Both the position numbers and the translations under genes were made by a program. Shown here piece after piece: positions 1 to 8,525 of a DNA stretch of 46,109 nucleotides. Position 1 is the first letter of the stretch. Every line of letters starts with the position of its first letter. Below the pieces are notes generated by a model, which did no database searches, had not been told where the DNA came from, and saw only the letters and a list, made by a program, of their open reading frames with translations. Location: contig CAIXPF010000122.1 of assembly GCA_903921205.1 (NCBI GenBank), positions 1 to 46,109 on the forward strand, written 5' to 3'. Origin of the DNA: an uncultured Acidimicrobiia bacterium. Its GTDB lineage: Bacteria > Actinomycetota > Acidimicrobiia > Acidimicrobiales > CAIXPF01.

Positions 1-202
1 CGTCGTCCGGCCGGGCTTCGAGCAGCCGCCCGGTGACCAGGGCCTCGACGGCGTGATCGATCTCGGTGACGAGGTCGGTGGCGTTCGACTTGCTCGTGAT
101 CGTCAGGTCCGTCCGGGCGACCGAGGACCGGATCAGCGTGGCCGCTTCCGAGGCGACCTCGAGGGCCAGTCCGAGCAACGACGCAGGCCGGTCATCGGTC
201 AC
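1..202 (-). CDS. Inositol monophosphatase family protein, N-terminal part (truncated by window edge)
   Basis: Only the first 67 residues are in the window; the gene runs off the left edge. Reading from a GTG at 202, the protein has a long amphipathic helix (ALEVASEAATLIRSSV) followed by KSNATDLVTEIDHAVE. This is the characteristic N-terminal pattern of the Mg-dependent IMPase/SuhB/CysQ/histidinol-phosphatase superfamily (K-x-N-x-x-D-L-V-T-x-x-D). The metal-binding GDEE and DPIDGT motifs lie outside the window, so the substrate (inositol phosphate, histidinol phosphate or PAP) cannot be assigned. The GTG start overlaps the end of the upstream small membrane-protein gene by 11 nt, which indicates translational coupling. 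Confidence 0.8.
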   Translation of the reverse strand, partial: MTDDRPASLLGLALEVASEAATLIRSSVARTDLTITSKSNATDLVTEIDHAVEALVTGRLLEARPDD

Positions 203-461
203 GTCGACGCCCTCCGGCCCGCCACTCGCCCATCGCCCGGAGGGTGAGCACCGCCACGACCGCAACGCCGACCGCGCCGAGCAGGGCGCCGGCCAACCCG
301 ACACCGGCGGCGGTGGCCGAGCACCCACCGTTGCAGGACAGGTCGACCACACCGAACCCGATCAGCCCGCCGCAGAGCCCGCCGACGAGCACGGCGACGA
401 AGGCGAGGATGCGGGCCCCGAGCGGGGGCAACGCCGAGGCAGGGGAGTCCGACGGGTCCAT
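192..461 (-). CDS. Small two-helix membrane protein
   Basis: About 89 residues. Two strongly hydrophobic Ala/Gly/Val-rich segments (starting ARILAFVAVLVGG and AGVGLAGALLGAVG) are separated by a short loop containing two cysteines (DLSCNGGCS), and a basic tail (GGRRRDR) should sit in the cytoplasm. I do not recognise the family. The ATG at 461 is used; an in-frame GTG at 467 would add two residues. The 3' end overlaps the start of the IMPase-family gene by 11 nt, so the two are probably one transcript. The Cys pair could form an extracytoplasmic disulfide, but that is inference. Confidence 0.65.
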   Translation of the reverse strand: MDPSDSPASALPPLGARILAFVAVLVGGLCGGLIGFGVVDLSCNGGCSATAAGVGLAGALLGAVGVAVVAVLTLRAMGEWRAGGRRRDR

Positions 462-570
462 CCCCACTCATTGAACCCGCCCGGGGCGCCGCAGGCCAAG
501 CTGCGATGGTCCGGATCGATCGACCAAACGAGGGCTCAAGTACGGGGCCGCATCGGCCGATCCCTCACCG

Positions 571-1290
571 GTGATGACCGTGACGGGACTCGACACGCTC
601 ACCCTGGTGCCCCCGATGCGGCTCGGCCGGTTGCTGGTCGAACGCCGCCGCACGCGCGGACTGGACCTGGTGACCCTGGCACGCGGTACCGGGGGCCGTT
701 TCGACGTCGGCCTCCTCGCGGCGATCGAGGCCGGCCACGTGACCCTCGGCGACGAGGACCTCGGGCACGTCAGCGACCTGTACGGGCTGCTCGCCGAGGC
801 GACGGTCCGGCCGCGCCGGACGCGACTGGCCCTCGACACGGATGACGCGATCGCCGCCGATCAACTCCATCTGACCCACCGCACCGGCGGCGATCCCGAC
901 GAGCTCCTGATCCGCTATCTGGGCCTGATCGTGGCGTTGCGCGCTGCAGTGCCGGGGAATCCGCTGCCGTTGCGGGCCGATGACCTGATCGTGTTGGCCG
1001 ATGCCCTGTGGCTGGAGCCCGACGAGGTCGAGGAACGGCTCACCGCCCTCATGGCCAATCCCCGTAACCGGGTCGGCCGTCGGGTCGCCCGCCTGAGCCG
1101 CCGGATGGTGATCCCGGCAGCCGGCATCCTGGTCGCCGCCACCGAAGAAGGTCTGCTCGTGCTCGACCCCCAGCACCAGGGGCCCGGGCCCGGCATGGCC
1201 GTGCGTCCCGACCACCGGGGCGCGACGGTGATCGCCCTGGCCCGACGCGAGGTGCCCGTCGCCGCCGTGTTTGCCGCCCGCAGCGCCTGA
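571..1290 (+). CDS. HTH (XRE-like) domain protein with C-terminal hydrophobic segment
   Basis: 239 residues. Residues about 17-75 (RLGRLLVERRRTRGLDLVTLAR, then LLAAIEAGHVTLGDEDLGHVSDLYGL) look like a lambda-repressor/XRE helix-turn-helix with its typical LAxxTG...IExG spacing. A second helical repeat follows (about 105-150), then a basic stretch and a short hydrophobic segment (MVIPAAGILVAA, about 176-188) that could be a weak membrane anchor. A one-TM HTH protein would recall RodZ-like or membrane-tethered regulators, but the segment is short and interrupted by Glu-Glu, so this is uncertain. GTG 571 and ATG 574 are adjacent starts; ATG 616 is another possibility. No clear ribosome-binding site is seen. 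Function unknown. Confidence 0.6.
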   Translation: MMTVTGLDTLTLVPPMRLGRLLVERRRTRGLDLVTLARGTGGRFDVGLLAAIEAGHVTLGDEDLGHVSDLYGLLAEATVRPRRTRLALDTDDAIAADQLHLTHRTGGDPDELLIRYLGLIVALRAAVPGNPLPLRADDLIVLADALWLEPDEVEERLTALMANPRNRVGRRVARLSRRMVIPAAGILVAATEEGLLVLDPQHQGPGPGMAVRPDHRGATVIALARREVPVAAVFAARSA

Positions 1291-1372
1291 CGGGCGGCGC
1301 GCTGACACGTAGAGAGGTCGCCAGGCCACGCCCTGCGCTGCGCGTCGGCCCATCGCCTGCTAGAACGACGGG

Positions 1373-1651
1373 ATGCGACGTCTTGCCATCCTCGCCGTGC
1401 TCCTGACCGGCCTCGCCGCTTGCGGTGGGTCGTCCGATTCGGAGAAGTCGGCGCCGACCACCACCGCCAAGGGCTCGACCCAGATCGCCAACCCGGCCTC
1501 GCAGTACTGCGTGTCCCAGGGCGGCAAGGTCGACATCGTCAACGAGTCGGGTGGCCAGGTCGGCTACTGCGTCCTTCCCAACGGCACGCGGGTCGACGAG
1601 TGGCAGTACTTCAACGCCGCCATGGCCAGCAGCACGACCGCCAAGAAGTGA
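1373..1651 (+). CDS. DUF333-type lipoprotein
   Basis: 92 residues. An N-terminal lipoprotein signal peptide ends in the lipobox GLAAC with Cys17 as the lipidated residue, followed by a low-complexity Ser/Thr/Lys linker. Residues about 40-80 contain NPASQYCVSQGGKVDI and a second Cys block (GQVGYCVLPNG), then DEWQYF. This is the DUF333 pattern (putative hemolysin family in older annotation) of short secreted Cys-containing domains with a conserved acidic-Trp end. The protein should be anchored on the outer face of the membrane; its role is unknown. A TAGAAC hexamer six bases before the ATG resembles the leaderless promoters elsewhere here but lacks the final T. Confidence 0.8.
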   Translation: MRRLAILAVLLTGLAACGGSSDSEKSAPTTTAKGSTQIANPASQYCVSQGGKVDIVNESGGQVGYCVLPNGTRVDEWQYFNAAMASSTTAKK

Positions 1652-1672
1652 TCCGCAAGACGTGATCGGCAA

Positions 1673-1704
1673 CGTGCCCGGGCCGCGCGGTCGGCCCGGG
1701 CACG
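1673..1704. terminator. Strong hairpin between convergent genes
   Basis: Twelve-base perfectly complementary arms (CGTGCCCGGGCC and its reverse complement) flank an 8-base loop. The hairpin sits between the DUF333 lipoprotein stop and the convergent YbaK-family stop, so it can serve both strands. There is no T-run, as is common in GC-rich actinobacteria. A second, smaller palindrome partly overlaps its right arm. Confidence 0.75.
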
Positions 1705-1767
1705 TGCGCGTGCACGTCCCGAACGATCAGTGTCGAGCCATCATCGGTCCGACGTCGCAGACTGATC

Positions 1768-2277
1768 TCAGGCCCGCCTGAGCTCGACGGCGCGGCCACC
1801 GGTCGCCCCGAGCAGGGCCTGCGGCGACAAGGCGAACACGGTGTGGGCGGTTCCGCCGGCCGCCCAGACCTCGTCGTGTCCCAGAAGGTCAGGGTCGACG
1901 TAGGTCGGCAGGGTCTGGCGGTGCCCGAAGGGCGGCACGCCTCCGATGGGAAATCCGGTGGCTTCACGCACCTGATCGGCGTCGGCCCGCTTCGTCCGTG
2001 CACCACCGGCCGCTGCGGCCAGCTTCTTCTCGTCGAGCTGGTTCGATCCGGACACCAGCGCCAGGGTCGGCACGCCGTCGACCAGGAAGATCAGCGATTT
2101 CACGATCTGGGCGACGCTGCAGCCGATGGCCGCTGCGGCGTCGTCCGCGGTCCGGGTGCCCTCGGGGTAGGTCACGATGGTGACGTCGAGGCCGAGGGCC
2201 GCTGCGGCGCTGCGGACCACGGCGGAGTTCGGGTGCTCGGGCTGTTCGTTCGACCGGGCGACGTCGTGCGGATCCAT
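1768..2277 (-). CDS. YbaK/EbsC family aminoacyl-tRNA deacylase
   Basis: 169 residues from ATG 2277. It matches the YbaK/ProX editing fold that hydrolyses mischarged tRNA such as Cys-tRNA(Pro): TYPEGTRTADDAAAAIG, then QIVKSLIF with the conserved catalytic lysine (K60), an SGSNQLD loop, and the GGVPPFGH glycine motif with a downstream Asp-containing strand (YVDPDLL). The length suits stand-alone family members. An in-frame GTG at 2307 would add ten residues; neither start has a good ribosome-binding site. It is transcribed divergently from the Nudix gene. Exact tRNA specificity cannot be assigned. Confidence 0.85.
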   Translation of the reverse strand: MDPHDVARSNEQPEHPNSAVVRSAAAALGLDVTIVTYPEGTRTADDAAAAIGCSVAQIVKSLIFLVDGVPTLALVSGSNQLDEKKLAAAAGGARTKRADADQVREATGFPIGGVPPFGHRQTLPTYVDPDLLGHDEVWAAGGTAHTVFALSPQALLGATGGRAVELRRA

Positions 2278-2383
2278 GGAGTCGAGCCTGGCATAGGCCC
2301 GGCCCACCGGGCGAACACCATGGTGAACCCGGCGGCGGAACCGATCACCGCCGAACTGTCAGCGGGTGCCGGGCGGGCACGCC

Positions 2384-2389
2384 TAGGCT
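2384..2389 (+). promoter_or_regulatory. Leaderless -10 box for the Nudix gene
   Basis: TAGGCT fits TANNNT and ends 6 nt before ATG 2396, so transcription should begin at or next to the A of the start codon. No Shine-Dalgarno is present. See the leaderless finding. Confidence 0.6.
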
Positions 2390-2395
2390 GTCCGG

Positions 2396-2881
2396 ATGCG
2401 TCGCTGGACGGTCGGGGGAGCACTGGTTGTCGGGCCGGAGGGGCTGCTCCTCGTCGCCAACCGACGGCGCAACGGCAGCATCGACTGGAGCACGCCCGGT
2501 GGGGTCATCGACGAGGGCGAGTCGCTCATCGAAGGCCTCACGCGTGAGGTCGAGGAAGAGACCGGGCTCGTCGTCCAGGAGTGGCTCGGCCCCGTCTACC
2601 AGGTCGAGGCGGTTGCTGCGGGTCTGGGCTGGCATCTGCGGGTCGAGGCCCACGTTGCGGTGGTCTATGACGGCCAGATCCGTATCGACGACCCCGACGG
2701 CATCGTGGTCGACGCACGGTTCGTCCCCTGGACCGACTGTGCGTTGCACCTCGAAGGTGCCCCCCGGTGGGTGCACGAGCCGCTGCTCGACTGGGCGCAG
2801 CACCGCTGGGAGGACCAGCGCCACTTCGGCTACCGGGTGGACGGTACCGAGCAGCGGGCGCTGAGCGTCGTTCGCCTGTGA
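2396..2881 (+). CDS. Nudix hydrolase
   Basis: 161 residues. A perfect Nudix box (G-x5-E-x7-REUxEExGU) runs from G36 to L58, with E42, R50-E51 and E54-E55 as the metal-binding and catalytic core. The family cleaves nucleoside diphosphates linked to a variable group; the sequence is MutT-like or an actinobacterial NTP pyrophosphohydrolase, but the substrate is not readable. The start ATG is supported by a leaderless -10 box. The stop codon overlaps the GTG start of DNA polymerase IV (GTGA), so both are made together. That context favours a role in cleaning oxidised or odd nucleotides alongside translesion synthesis, which is inference. Confidence 0.93.
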   Translation: MRRWTVGGALVVGPEGLLLVANRRRNGSIDWSTPGGVIDEGESLIEGLTREVEEETGLVVQEWLGPVYQVEAVAAGLGWHLRVEAHVAVVYDGQIRIDDPDGIVVDARFVPWTDCALHLEGAPRWVHEPLLDWAQHRWEDQRHFGYRVDGTEQRALSVVRL

Positions 2882-4344
2882 CCGGCGTGGATACCGCGGC
2901 CGACCGTTGGCCGTCGGCGATCCTGCACGTCGACATGGACGCGTTCTACGTTGCGGTAGAGGTTCGCCGCGACCCTTCGCTGGTCGGTCGCCCCGTCGTG
3001 GTCGGCGGTTCCGGCAACCGTGGCGTGGTCGCGGCGGCCAGCTACGAGGCCCGGGCCTACGGGGTCCGGTCGGCGATGCCGTCGGTGCGTGCCCGGCGCC
3101 TGTGCCCTCAGGCGCTGTTCCTGCCCGGCGACCATGCCGCGTACGCCGCAGCGAGCCGGCGCATCATGGCGATCTTCGCCGAGTTCACCCCGCTGGTCGA
3201 ACCGCTCTCGCTCGACGAGGCGTTCCTCGACGTGACCGGGGCCCAGCGTCGGCTCGGTGCGCCTGCGGCGATGGCCACCGAGTTGCGCCGCCGGGTGGCC
3301 GAGGAGGAACGCCTACCGTGCTCGGTCGGGGTGGCGAGCACGAAGTTCCTGGCCAAGCTGGCATCGGAGGCGGCCAAGCCGTCACCGTCCCCGCAGGGTG
3401 CCGTTCCCGGCCGGGGGGTCTGGGTGGTCGAGCCGGGACACGAGCTGGCGTTTCTGCACCCGCTACCGGTCAAGGCGTTGTGGGGGGTCGGCCCGGCGAC
3501 GTTGAGCCGGCTCGAGAGGCTCGGGGTGCGCACCGTCGGCGACCTCGCCGGCCTGCCGCTCGCGGCGGTGGTGGGCGCCGTCGGGGATGCTGCCGGCCGG
3601 CACCTGCACCAACTGGCCCACAACCACGACTCGCGCACCGTCGTCGCCGACCGCGAGGTGAAATCCATCGGTCACGAGGAGACCTTCCCCGTCGATCGGA
3701 CCGACCGGGCCGATCTCGACCGGGAGTTGCTGCGGCTGGCTGACGCCGTCGCCCGACGGCTTCGCTCGGCAGGCGTCGCCGGGCACACCGTGACCCTCAA
3801 GCTTCGCTACGGGGACTTCACCACGCTCACCCGGTCGCGTCGGCTCGTCGAGCCCGTCGATGCGGGCCTCGACCTCGCCCGAGCGGCGCAACGACTGCTC
3901 GACAAGATCGATCTCGCACCCGGCGTCCGCCTGCTCGGCGTCAGCGTCAGCGGCCTCGCACCGCCGCAGGCCAGGCAACTGAGTCTGGACCTCGACACAC
4001 CGGGACGCCCAGACCTCCCGTCCGGCCCGGATGCGACCCAACCCGCCCGTGTGCTCGTCACCCCATCCCCCCCGACCGCACGTCTGGGACATGCCGAGTC
4101 CTGGCAGGACGCCAACGACACCGTCGAGGCGATTCGACGTCGATTCGGCGCAGCGGCGATCGGCCCGGCTGCGTTGGCGACGCCGGCCGGGCTGCACGTG
4201 TTCGAACGCGGCGCCAAGTCGTGGGGGCCCGACGGACCGGGCGAGCGGCCTGCGCCGTCGTCCACCTCGGAGTCCTCACCCGTGTCGCAAGAACCCCCGC
4301 CTGCGCCCCATCGGGAGCAGTCGCAGACCACACGGCCCCGATAA
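2878..4344 (+). CDS. dinB: DNA polymerase IV (Y-family translesion polymerase)
   Basis: 488 residues from a GTG that overlaps the upstream Nudix stop. Palm motifs are intact: HVDMDAFYVAVE with metal ligands D19 and D21 and Tyr24 at the steric-gate position, then LSLDEAFLDV with D113-E114. SVGVASTKFLAKLAS marks the finger/palm junction and KALWGVGPATLSRL the thumb HhH. A little-finger domain follows, ending in QLSLDL (about 367-372), a beta-clamp-binding motif. Unlike E. coli DinB (351 aa), about 115 residues follow the clamp motif: a linker, a conserved AIRRRFG block, then a disordered Pro/Ser tail. It performs error-prone bypass synthesis. Confidence in function is high; the start is supported by the overlap. 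Confidence 0.96.
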   Translation: MTGVDTAADRWPSAILHVDMDAFYVAVEVRRDPSLVGRPVVVGGSGNRGVVAAASYEARAYGVRSAMPSVRARRLCPQALFLPGDHAAYAAASRRIMAIFAEFTPLVEPLSLDEAFLDVTGAQRRLGAPAAMATELRRRVAEEERLPCSVGVASTKFLAKLASEAAKPSPSPQGAVPGRGVWVVEPGHELAFLHPLPVKALWGVGPATLSRLERLGVRTVGDLAGLPLAAVVGAVGDAAGRHLHQLAHNHDSRTVVADREVKSIGHEETFPVDRTDRADLDRELLRLADAVARRLRSAGVAGHTVTLKLRYGDFTTLTRSRRLVEPVDAGLDLARAAQRLLDKIDLAPGVRLLGVSVSGLAPPQARQLSLDLDTPGRPDLPSGPDATQPARVLVTPSPPTARLGHAESWQDANDTVEAIRRRFGAAAIGPAALATPAGLHVFERGAKSWGPDGPGERPAPSSTSESSPVSQEPPPAPHREQSQTTRPR

Positions 4345-4426
4345 GCTGAAACGAGGCCGTCGGACCTTTCGGTTCGGTCGGCCTTCGGGTACGTTCATAC
4401 AGACGTCGATCTCGAGGAGGGTTGGA

Positions 4427-4807
4427 ATGCCGCTTTCGGAGCACGAGCAACGGATTCTCCAGGAGATCGAGGCGCGTCTCTACGAGAGCGACCCGGCGCT
4501 CGCCCGCGAGGTGAGCACCACCACCCTGTACAGCCATGCCTTCCGCAACATCAAGTGGGCGGCGCTCGGCTTCGTGATCGGCACGGTGGTGATGGTCGCC
4601 TCGCTGTCGACCCACTGGGCCATCGCGTTCGTCGGGTTCCTGGGGATGCTCCTGTGCGCGCTGGCCATCGAGCGCAACGCCCGCAAGATGGGCCGTGCCG
4701 GATGGCAGCAACTCACCGGGTCGCAGCAGCGTGACGGGATGCGGTCCATTCTCGGATCCACCGGCCAGAAGATGCGCGACCGGTTCCAGAAGAACGTCGA
4801 GGACTGA
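4427..4807 (+). CDS. DUF3040 membrane protein
   Basis: 126 residues. It begins MPLSEHEQRILQEIE, the hallmark N-terminus of actinobacterial DUF3040 proteins, followed by two hydrophobic helices (about 44-62 and 67-85) and a basic cytoplasmic tail. A GAGGAGG ribosome-binding site lies 6 nt before the ATG. In actinobacteria DUF3040 genes commonly sit next to dinB and near the division/cell-wall cluster; the same dinB-DUF3040 pairing and the nearby MoxR-DUF58-transglutaminase operon are seen here. The function is not established. It converges with the transglutaminase gene; the 50-nt gap shows no strong terminator. Confidence 0.92.
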   Translation: MPLSEHEQRILQEIEARLYESDPALAREVSTTTLYSHAFRNIKWAALGFVIGTVVMVASLSTHWAIAFVGFLGMLLCALAIERNARKMGRAGWQQLTGSQQRDGMRSILGSTGQKMRDRFQKNVED

Positions 4808-4857
4808 GCGCCCCGTTCATCTCCGGCGAGCCCCGCCTAGCGCCGAGCACGGCGTCG

Positions 4858-7179
4858 TCAGTGCCAGGCTGCCCGCCAACGTTCTGCCGCCGTGCTTCGT
4901 GAACGGGCGCCTGCGGTGACCATGTCCGCCATCTGCGCGGCGAGATGGGCCTGGTCGGCGTCGGCACCGTCGGGGGAATACCGCGCTGCGGTGACGGCCT
5001 CGGCCAGCGGTGCCACCGGGAGGTCGTCCCCGAAACGGTGACGGACCCGCTCTGCCAGCTCGGGGGCGGTCTCGCCCACCTCGGGTCGGATCCCGAGCCA
5101 GGCCAGGGCCTCCACGGCCTCGGTCCAGGCGACCCGCACCCGGTCATCGTCGCTGCGGCAACCCCGCCGTCGCCGTTGCCGGCGCAACGGCCGCCACAAC
5201 GCCGGACCGAACAGCATCGCGAGGATCACCGCAACCGGGACCACCAGTACCGGCGCCAGCAGCCCGCCGCCGATCCCATCGCCCGCCCCGGAGGCCCCTC
5301 CCTCCGCGCCGTCCACCGGGGTGGAGTTCGTCGAGCTCTCCACGGGCGGCACCGGTGTCGAGTCCGATGGGGTCGCAGGCGTGCTGGCTGCGGTCGACGA
5401 GGTCACCGGCGGCTGAGGCAAAGGCACGCTGTCCTGGGTCTCCTCGGTGTTGGTGTACGGCGCGTTCGGCGCGCCACGTCCCGGCGTCGGCTCGAAGAGC
5501 ACCCAGCCTGCGCCCGGGAGGTACACCTCGGGCCAGGCATGGGCGTGCCGGCCCCGCACGACCGTCGTGGTGGGCTGCCCGGCGACGGGGTCGCCGGGCG
5601 TGAAGCCCACGGCCACCCGGGCCGCCAACCCGACCGAGCGCGCCATCGCGGCGTAGGTGCCCGCGAACTGCTCGCAGTAGCCGGCCCGTGCCGGGGAGAA
5701 CAGGAAGTCCTCGATCGAGTCGATGTCCTGCCCGCCCGGCACGTTGGTGGAGTAGGTGAAGGTCCGGCGGAAGTACTCCTGCAGCGCCAGTGCGGCGTCG
5801 TAGGCCGTAGGTGCTCCGGCAGTGATGTCCGAAGCCAGTGACTCGACCCGTTCAGGGAAGGCCCGGGGCAGACGCAGGTACTGCTGCTGGATCTCGGCGG
5901 GGACTGTTCCCCTCGCCGCCCGGAGCTGGTCGGCGCTGAGGTTCGTCAGCGCCGAGTTCACGGTGTAGTCCATGCCGTCGGAGGTTGCGCCGTCGGCGAT
6001 CAGGGTCGAGGTGGTGGCGTCCCAGCGGACGCCACCGTCGGTGCCGGTGATCATGCGGGCCTCGTAGGCCGCCGGCAGCCAGATCTGATCGAGCGACGCG
6101 ATCTCGTAGTGCTGGTCCACCGAGCGGAAGGCACCGCTGCGCGTCTCCGCTCGGGGCAACTCGCCGCTGACCTTCTGGAACGGCTTGGACGAGCGCCACG
6201 TGCGGCCGTCGAACTCGTCGAGGGCCGTCAGGCGCCAGTAGGCGTGTTCCGGGCTGTCGACGGTGAACATCACCTGTTCACGTTGGTCGACCAGTCGTTG
6301 GCGGATGTCGACCAACGGGGACCGGGTGCTGCGCGTGTCCCGCCCACCGCCGAGGTCACGCACGTCGAGCAGACCACCATCGCCCGAACCGGGCAGGAAC
6401 GGGCCTGTCGCGGCAGCCAGCACCACCGAGGCCACGATGAGCGCCGTTCCGGTGCGCAGCTGCCCGCGTACGCCACGTGCCGCATGGCCGCGTACCCACG
6501 CAGGTCCGCTCTGCAGCCGGGACGCCCGCTGCACCAGCAGGAAGGTCAGGGCGCTGAGGAAGAACAGCACGGTGCTGCCGAGGCGCCCCTCGTCGGCGCC
6601 GAGCAGTGCCGCGAACACGAACAGCGACCCGGCCGGAACGATGGCCTCCACCGACGCCCGCAGCCGGAACGCCGCCCAGTCAGCGAGGAAGGCGGCGATC
6701 CAGAACGCCACCGCCGAGCCGGCGACGAAGCCACTGAGCGCCTCCACCGGGGCCCGATCGTGGCGGAACCGGTCCATGCCGTCGGCCAGGTCGGCCCGGA
6801 ACACCTCCCAGGTCACCCCGTTGGGCAGGCCGAACTGGGTTGTCGAACGGTAGAAGATCCAGCTCAACACCACGCCCATGGCCAGCAGCGATGCCGCCGC
6901 GGCCAGTCCGACGGGTACCCGAACCCGACGCAGCGCCCCAGCAAGCAGGTGCGAGCAGGTGGCGGCCAGCAGCACCGGCACCAGGAACGACCACCCGACG
7001 AAGAGCCGGCCGAAGCCGTACGCCGCGCCGGCACTGAGCAACCACAGACACACCTCGGCCGCGACCCGGAGCGGGCCGTGCGACGTGCGCCCGTCCGGCG
7101 CGGGTTCACCCCGCTCCCTCGGCGGACTGCCGCTCGGATCGGGACGCGGCGGCGCCTGGGCGCTGATGGTCCCGGTCAT
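4858..7179 (-). CDS. TgpA-type membrane transglutaminase-like protein (DUF3488/transglutaminase/DUF4129)
   Basis: 773 residues. The N-terminal part (about 38-260) has five to six transmembrane helices. An extracytoplasmic domain follows, with a transglutaminase core: Cys502 in GYCEQFAGTYAAMAR, His547 in RHAHAWPEVYLP, and an acidic residue in LFEPTPG (E563). Then come a Ser/Thr/Pro linker, one more helix (about 625-650), and a cytoplasmic DUF4129-like tail with an Arg-rich start. The family is thought to act on periplasmic or cell-wall proteins as a protease or transglutaminase. Its ATG overlaps the DUF58 stop by 4 nt (ATGA), so the stop-codon reading of the upstream gene feeds it directly. 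Several longer in-frame starts upstream lie inside the DUF58 gene and are rejected. Confidence 0.92.
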   Translation of the reverse strand: MTGTISAQAPPRPDPSGSPPRERGEPAPDGRTSHGPLRVAAEVCLWLLSAGAAYGFGRLFVGWSFLVPVLLAATCSHLLAGALRRVRVPVGLAAAASLLAMGVVLSWIFYRSTTQFGLPNGVTWEVFRADLADGMDRFRHDRAPVEALSGFVAGSAVAFWIAAFLADWAAFRLRASVEAIVPAGSLFVFAALLGADEGRLGSTVLFFLSALTFLLVQRASRLQSGPAWVRGHAARGVRGQLRTGTALIVASVVLAAATGPFLPGSGDGGLLDVRDLGGGRDTRSTRSPLVDIRQRLVDQREQVMFTVDSPEHAYWRLTALDEFDGRTWRSSKPFQKVSGELPRAETRSGAFRSVDQHYEIASLDQIWLPAAYEARMITGTDGGVRWDATTSTLIADGATSDGMDYTVNSALTNLSADQLRAARGTVPAEIQQQYLRLPRAFPERVESLASDITAGAPTAYDAALALQEYFRRTFTYSTNVPGGQDIDSIEDFLFSPARAGYCEQFAGTYAAMARSVGLAARVAVGFTPGDPVAGQPTTTVVRGRHAHAWPEVYLPGAGWVLFEPTPGRGAPNAPYTNTEETQDSVPLPQPPVTSSTAASTPATPSDSTPVPPVESSTNSTPVDGAEGGASGAGDGIGGGLLAPVLVVPVAVILAMLFGPALWRPLRRQRRRRGCRSDDDRVRVAWTEAVEALAWLGIRPEVGETAPELAERVRHRFGDDLPVAPLAEAVTAARYSPDGADADQAHLAAQMADMVTAGARSRSTAAERWRAAWH

Positions 7180-8417
7180 CGTCGGACCCCACTGCGCTGC
7201 TGGGCGGTCGAGGTGGCGGCCGAGCCGTTCCAGCGCGTGGCGAAGGCCGCTCCGGCGGGACAATGCAGCAGCCCCGGCACGGCGGCGCCTCGACCCACCA
7301 CCGTTGTCGCGTCCGGTTGGTCCCGACCGGTATCGCCCGGGGCCGGGTGGTCGGCGTCGAAGGAAACGGCCACCACCAGGCCGTAGCGCCCGCTCAGGGT
7401 GGCCAGGCGCACCGCCTCCGCCGTACCGACGGCAGCGGCGAGGACCACCAGCGATCCACCGGAGTCGCCGCGGGCGAGCCGATCGAGCCCCGTGGACAGA
7501 GAGACATCCGCATCCGGCTGCTGAACGGCGAGCCGGAACAGCAGTGCGTCGAGATGGCCCGGGCCTGCCCCGAACCCCGAGTCGGTGCCGGCCGAGGTAC
7601 ACAACCGGATCTGGTCACCAGCGGCGCACGAGGCCGCCAGCAGAGACGCAGCAGCGGCCACGACCTCATCGAAGCGTGCCGCGGTCATACGTTCCGCCGA
7701 GACGTCGAGCAGCACGGTGGCGCGTTCCTGCCACGGCTGTTCGTGCTGGCGAACCACGAGTTCGCCGGTGCGAGCCAGGGTCGGCCAGTGCACCCGGCGG
7801 AGATCGTCTCCGACGGCATAGGGCCGCAGGGCGAAGAAGTCCTCCCCGGTGGCGGCAAGCGCGTTCGGGTTGCGCGTTGCCGCACGGGCGTCCTGACCGG
7901 AGGCGTGCGCCACGGGCAGGAGGGGTTCGATCGCCGGGTACACCACCAGCTCCAGCTCGTCAGCGAGCGCCACCCTCCGGGAGCACAGGCCGAAGGGATC
8001 AGCCAACTCCGCCTCGAGGGGCCCGACCGTCATCCTGCCCCGACGGGTGGTCGGCAGCTGGTAGGCCGCGCCTGCTTGCTCGCCGGCGCGGAGCGGCCCG
8101 ATCCACATCGACGCCCCCCGGGTACCGCTGACCGCATCGCGCACGCGCAACGTGGTGCTGCGCCGGCGGCCCTCGTTGTGCAACGCCAGCTCGACGAGGC
8201 CCTGGCCGCCCTGGTGCAACCGACCCGGACTGACCGACCGCGTCACCTCGAGCCGGACCCGCACGACGTTGACCCACACCAGCGCCACGCCGACGAGCGC
8301 CACCAGGCCGGCGCCGAGCAGGTACAGCTCGGTGGTGCCGAGCACCCGACCGGCGGCGATCAGCCCGACCGCCCCGACGATGGTCGTCCAACCGCCGCGG
8401 GTCAGCACGGCGGCCAC
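7176..8417 (-). CDS. DUF58 domain protein (MoxR partner, vWA-like)
   Basis: 413 residues from GTG 8417. Two N-terminal transmembrane segments (about 10-50) precede a beta-rich region and the DUF58 signature near the middle: EDFFALRPYAVGDDLRRVHWPTLARTGELVVRQ in shortened form (G-D-D-x-R-x-x-H-W-x-x-x-A-R). A vWA-like fold follows, beginning ATVLLDVS, with degenerate MIDAS residues. DUF58 proteins work with MoxR AAA ATPases as chaperone-like or metal-insertion partners, and with TgpA proteins in cell-envelope processing. It lies between those two genes: 108 nt after moxR and overlapping the transglutaminase gene by 4 nt. No earlier start codon exists in frame before the stop near the moxR end. 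Confidence 0.92.
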   Translation of the reverse strand: MAAVLTRGGWTTIVGAVGLIAAGRVLGTTELYLLGAGLVALVGVALVWVNVVRVRLEVTRSVSPGRLHQGGQGLVELALHNEGRRRSTTLRVRDAVSGTRGASMWIGPLRAGEQAGAAYQLPTTRRGRMTVGPLEAELADPFGLCSRRVALADELELVVYPAIEPLLPVAHASGQDARAATRNPNALAATGEDFFALRPYAVGDDLRRVHWPTLARTGELVVRQHEQPWQERATVLLDVSAERMTAARFDEVVAAAASLLAASCAAGDQIRLCTSAGTDSGFGAGPGHLDALLFRLAVQQPDADVSLSTGLDRLARGDSGGSLVVLAAAVGTAEAVRLATLSGRYGLVVAVSFDADHPAPGDTGRDQPDATTVVGRGAAVPGLLHCPAGAAFATRWNGSAATSTAQQRSGVRR

Positions 8418-8525
8418 CCGCAGCGCACCCGGCCGGGCGGGGCCGAGCAGTCCGACGCTGCCGGGCCGACGGGCCGCGGTCCGACGGACACCCGACCGAC
8501 GACGATCACCGGCACCGCCGCTCGC

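Noticed and set aside
7180-7602. Longer start for the transglutaminase
   Set aside because: Would overlap the DUF58 gene by more than 400 nt; the ATGA overlap at 7176-7179 is the expected coupling.
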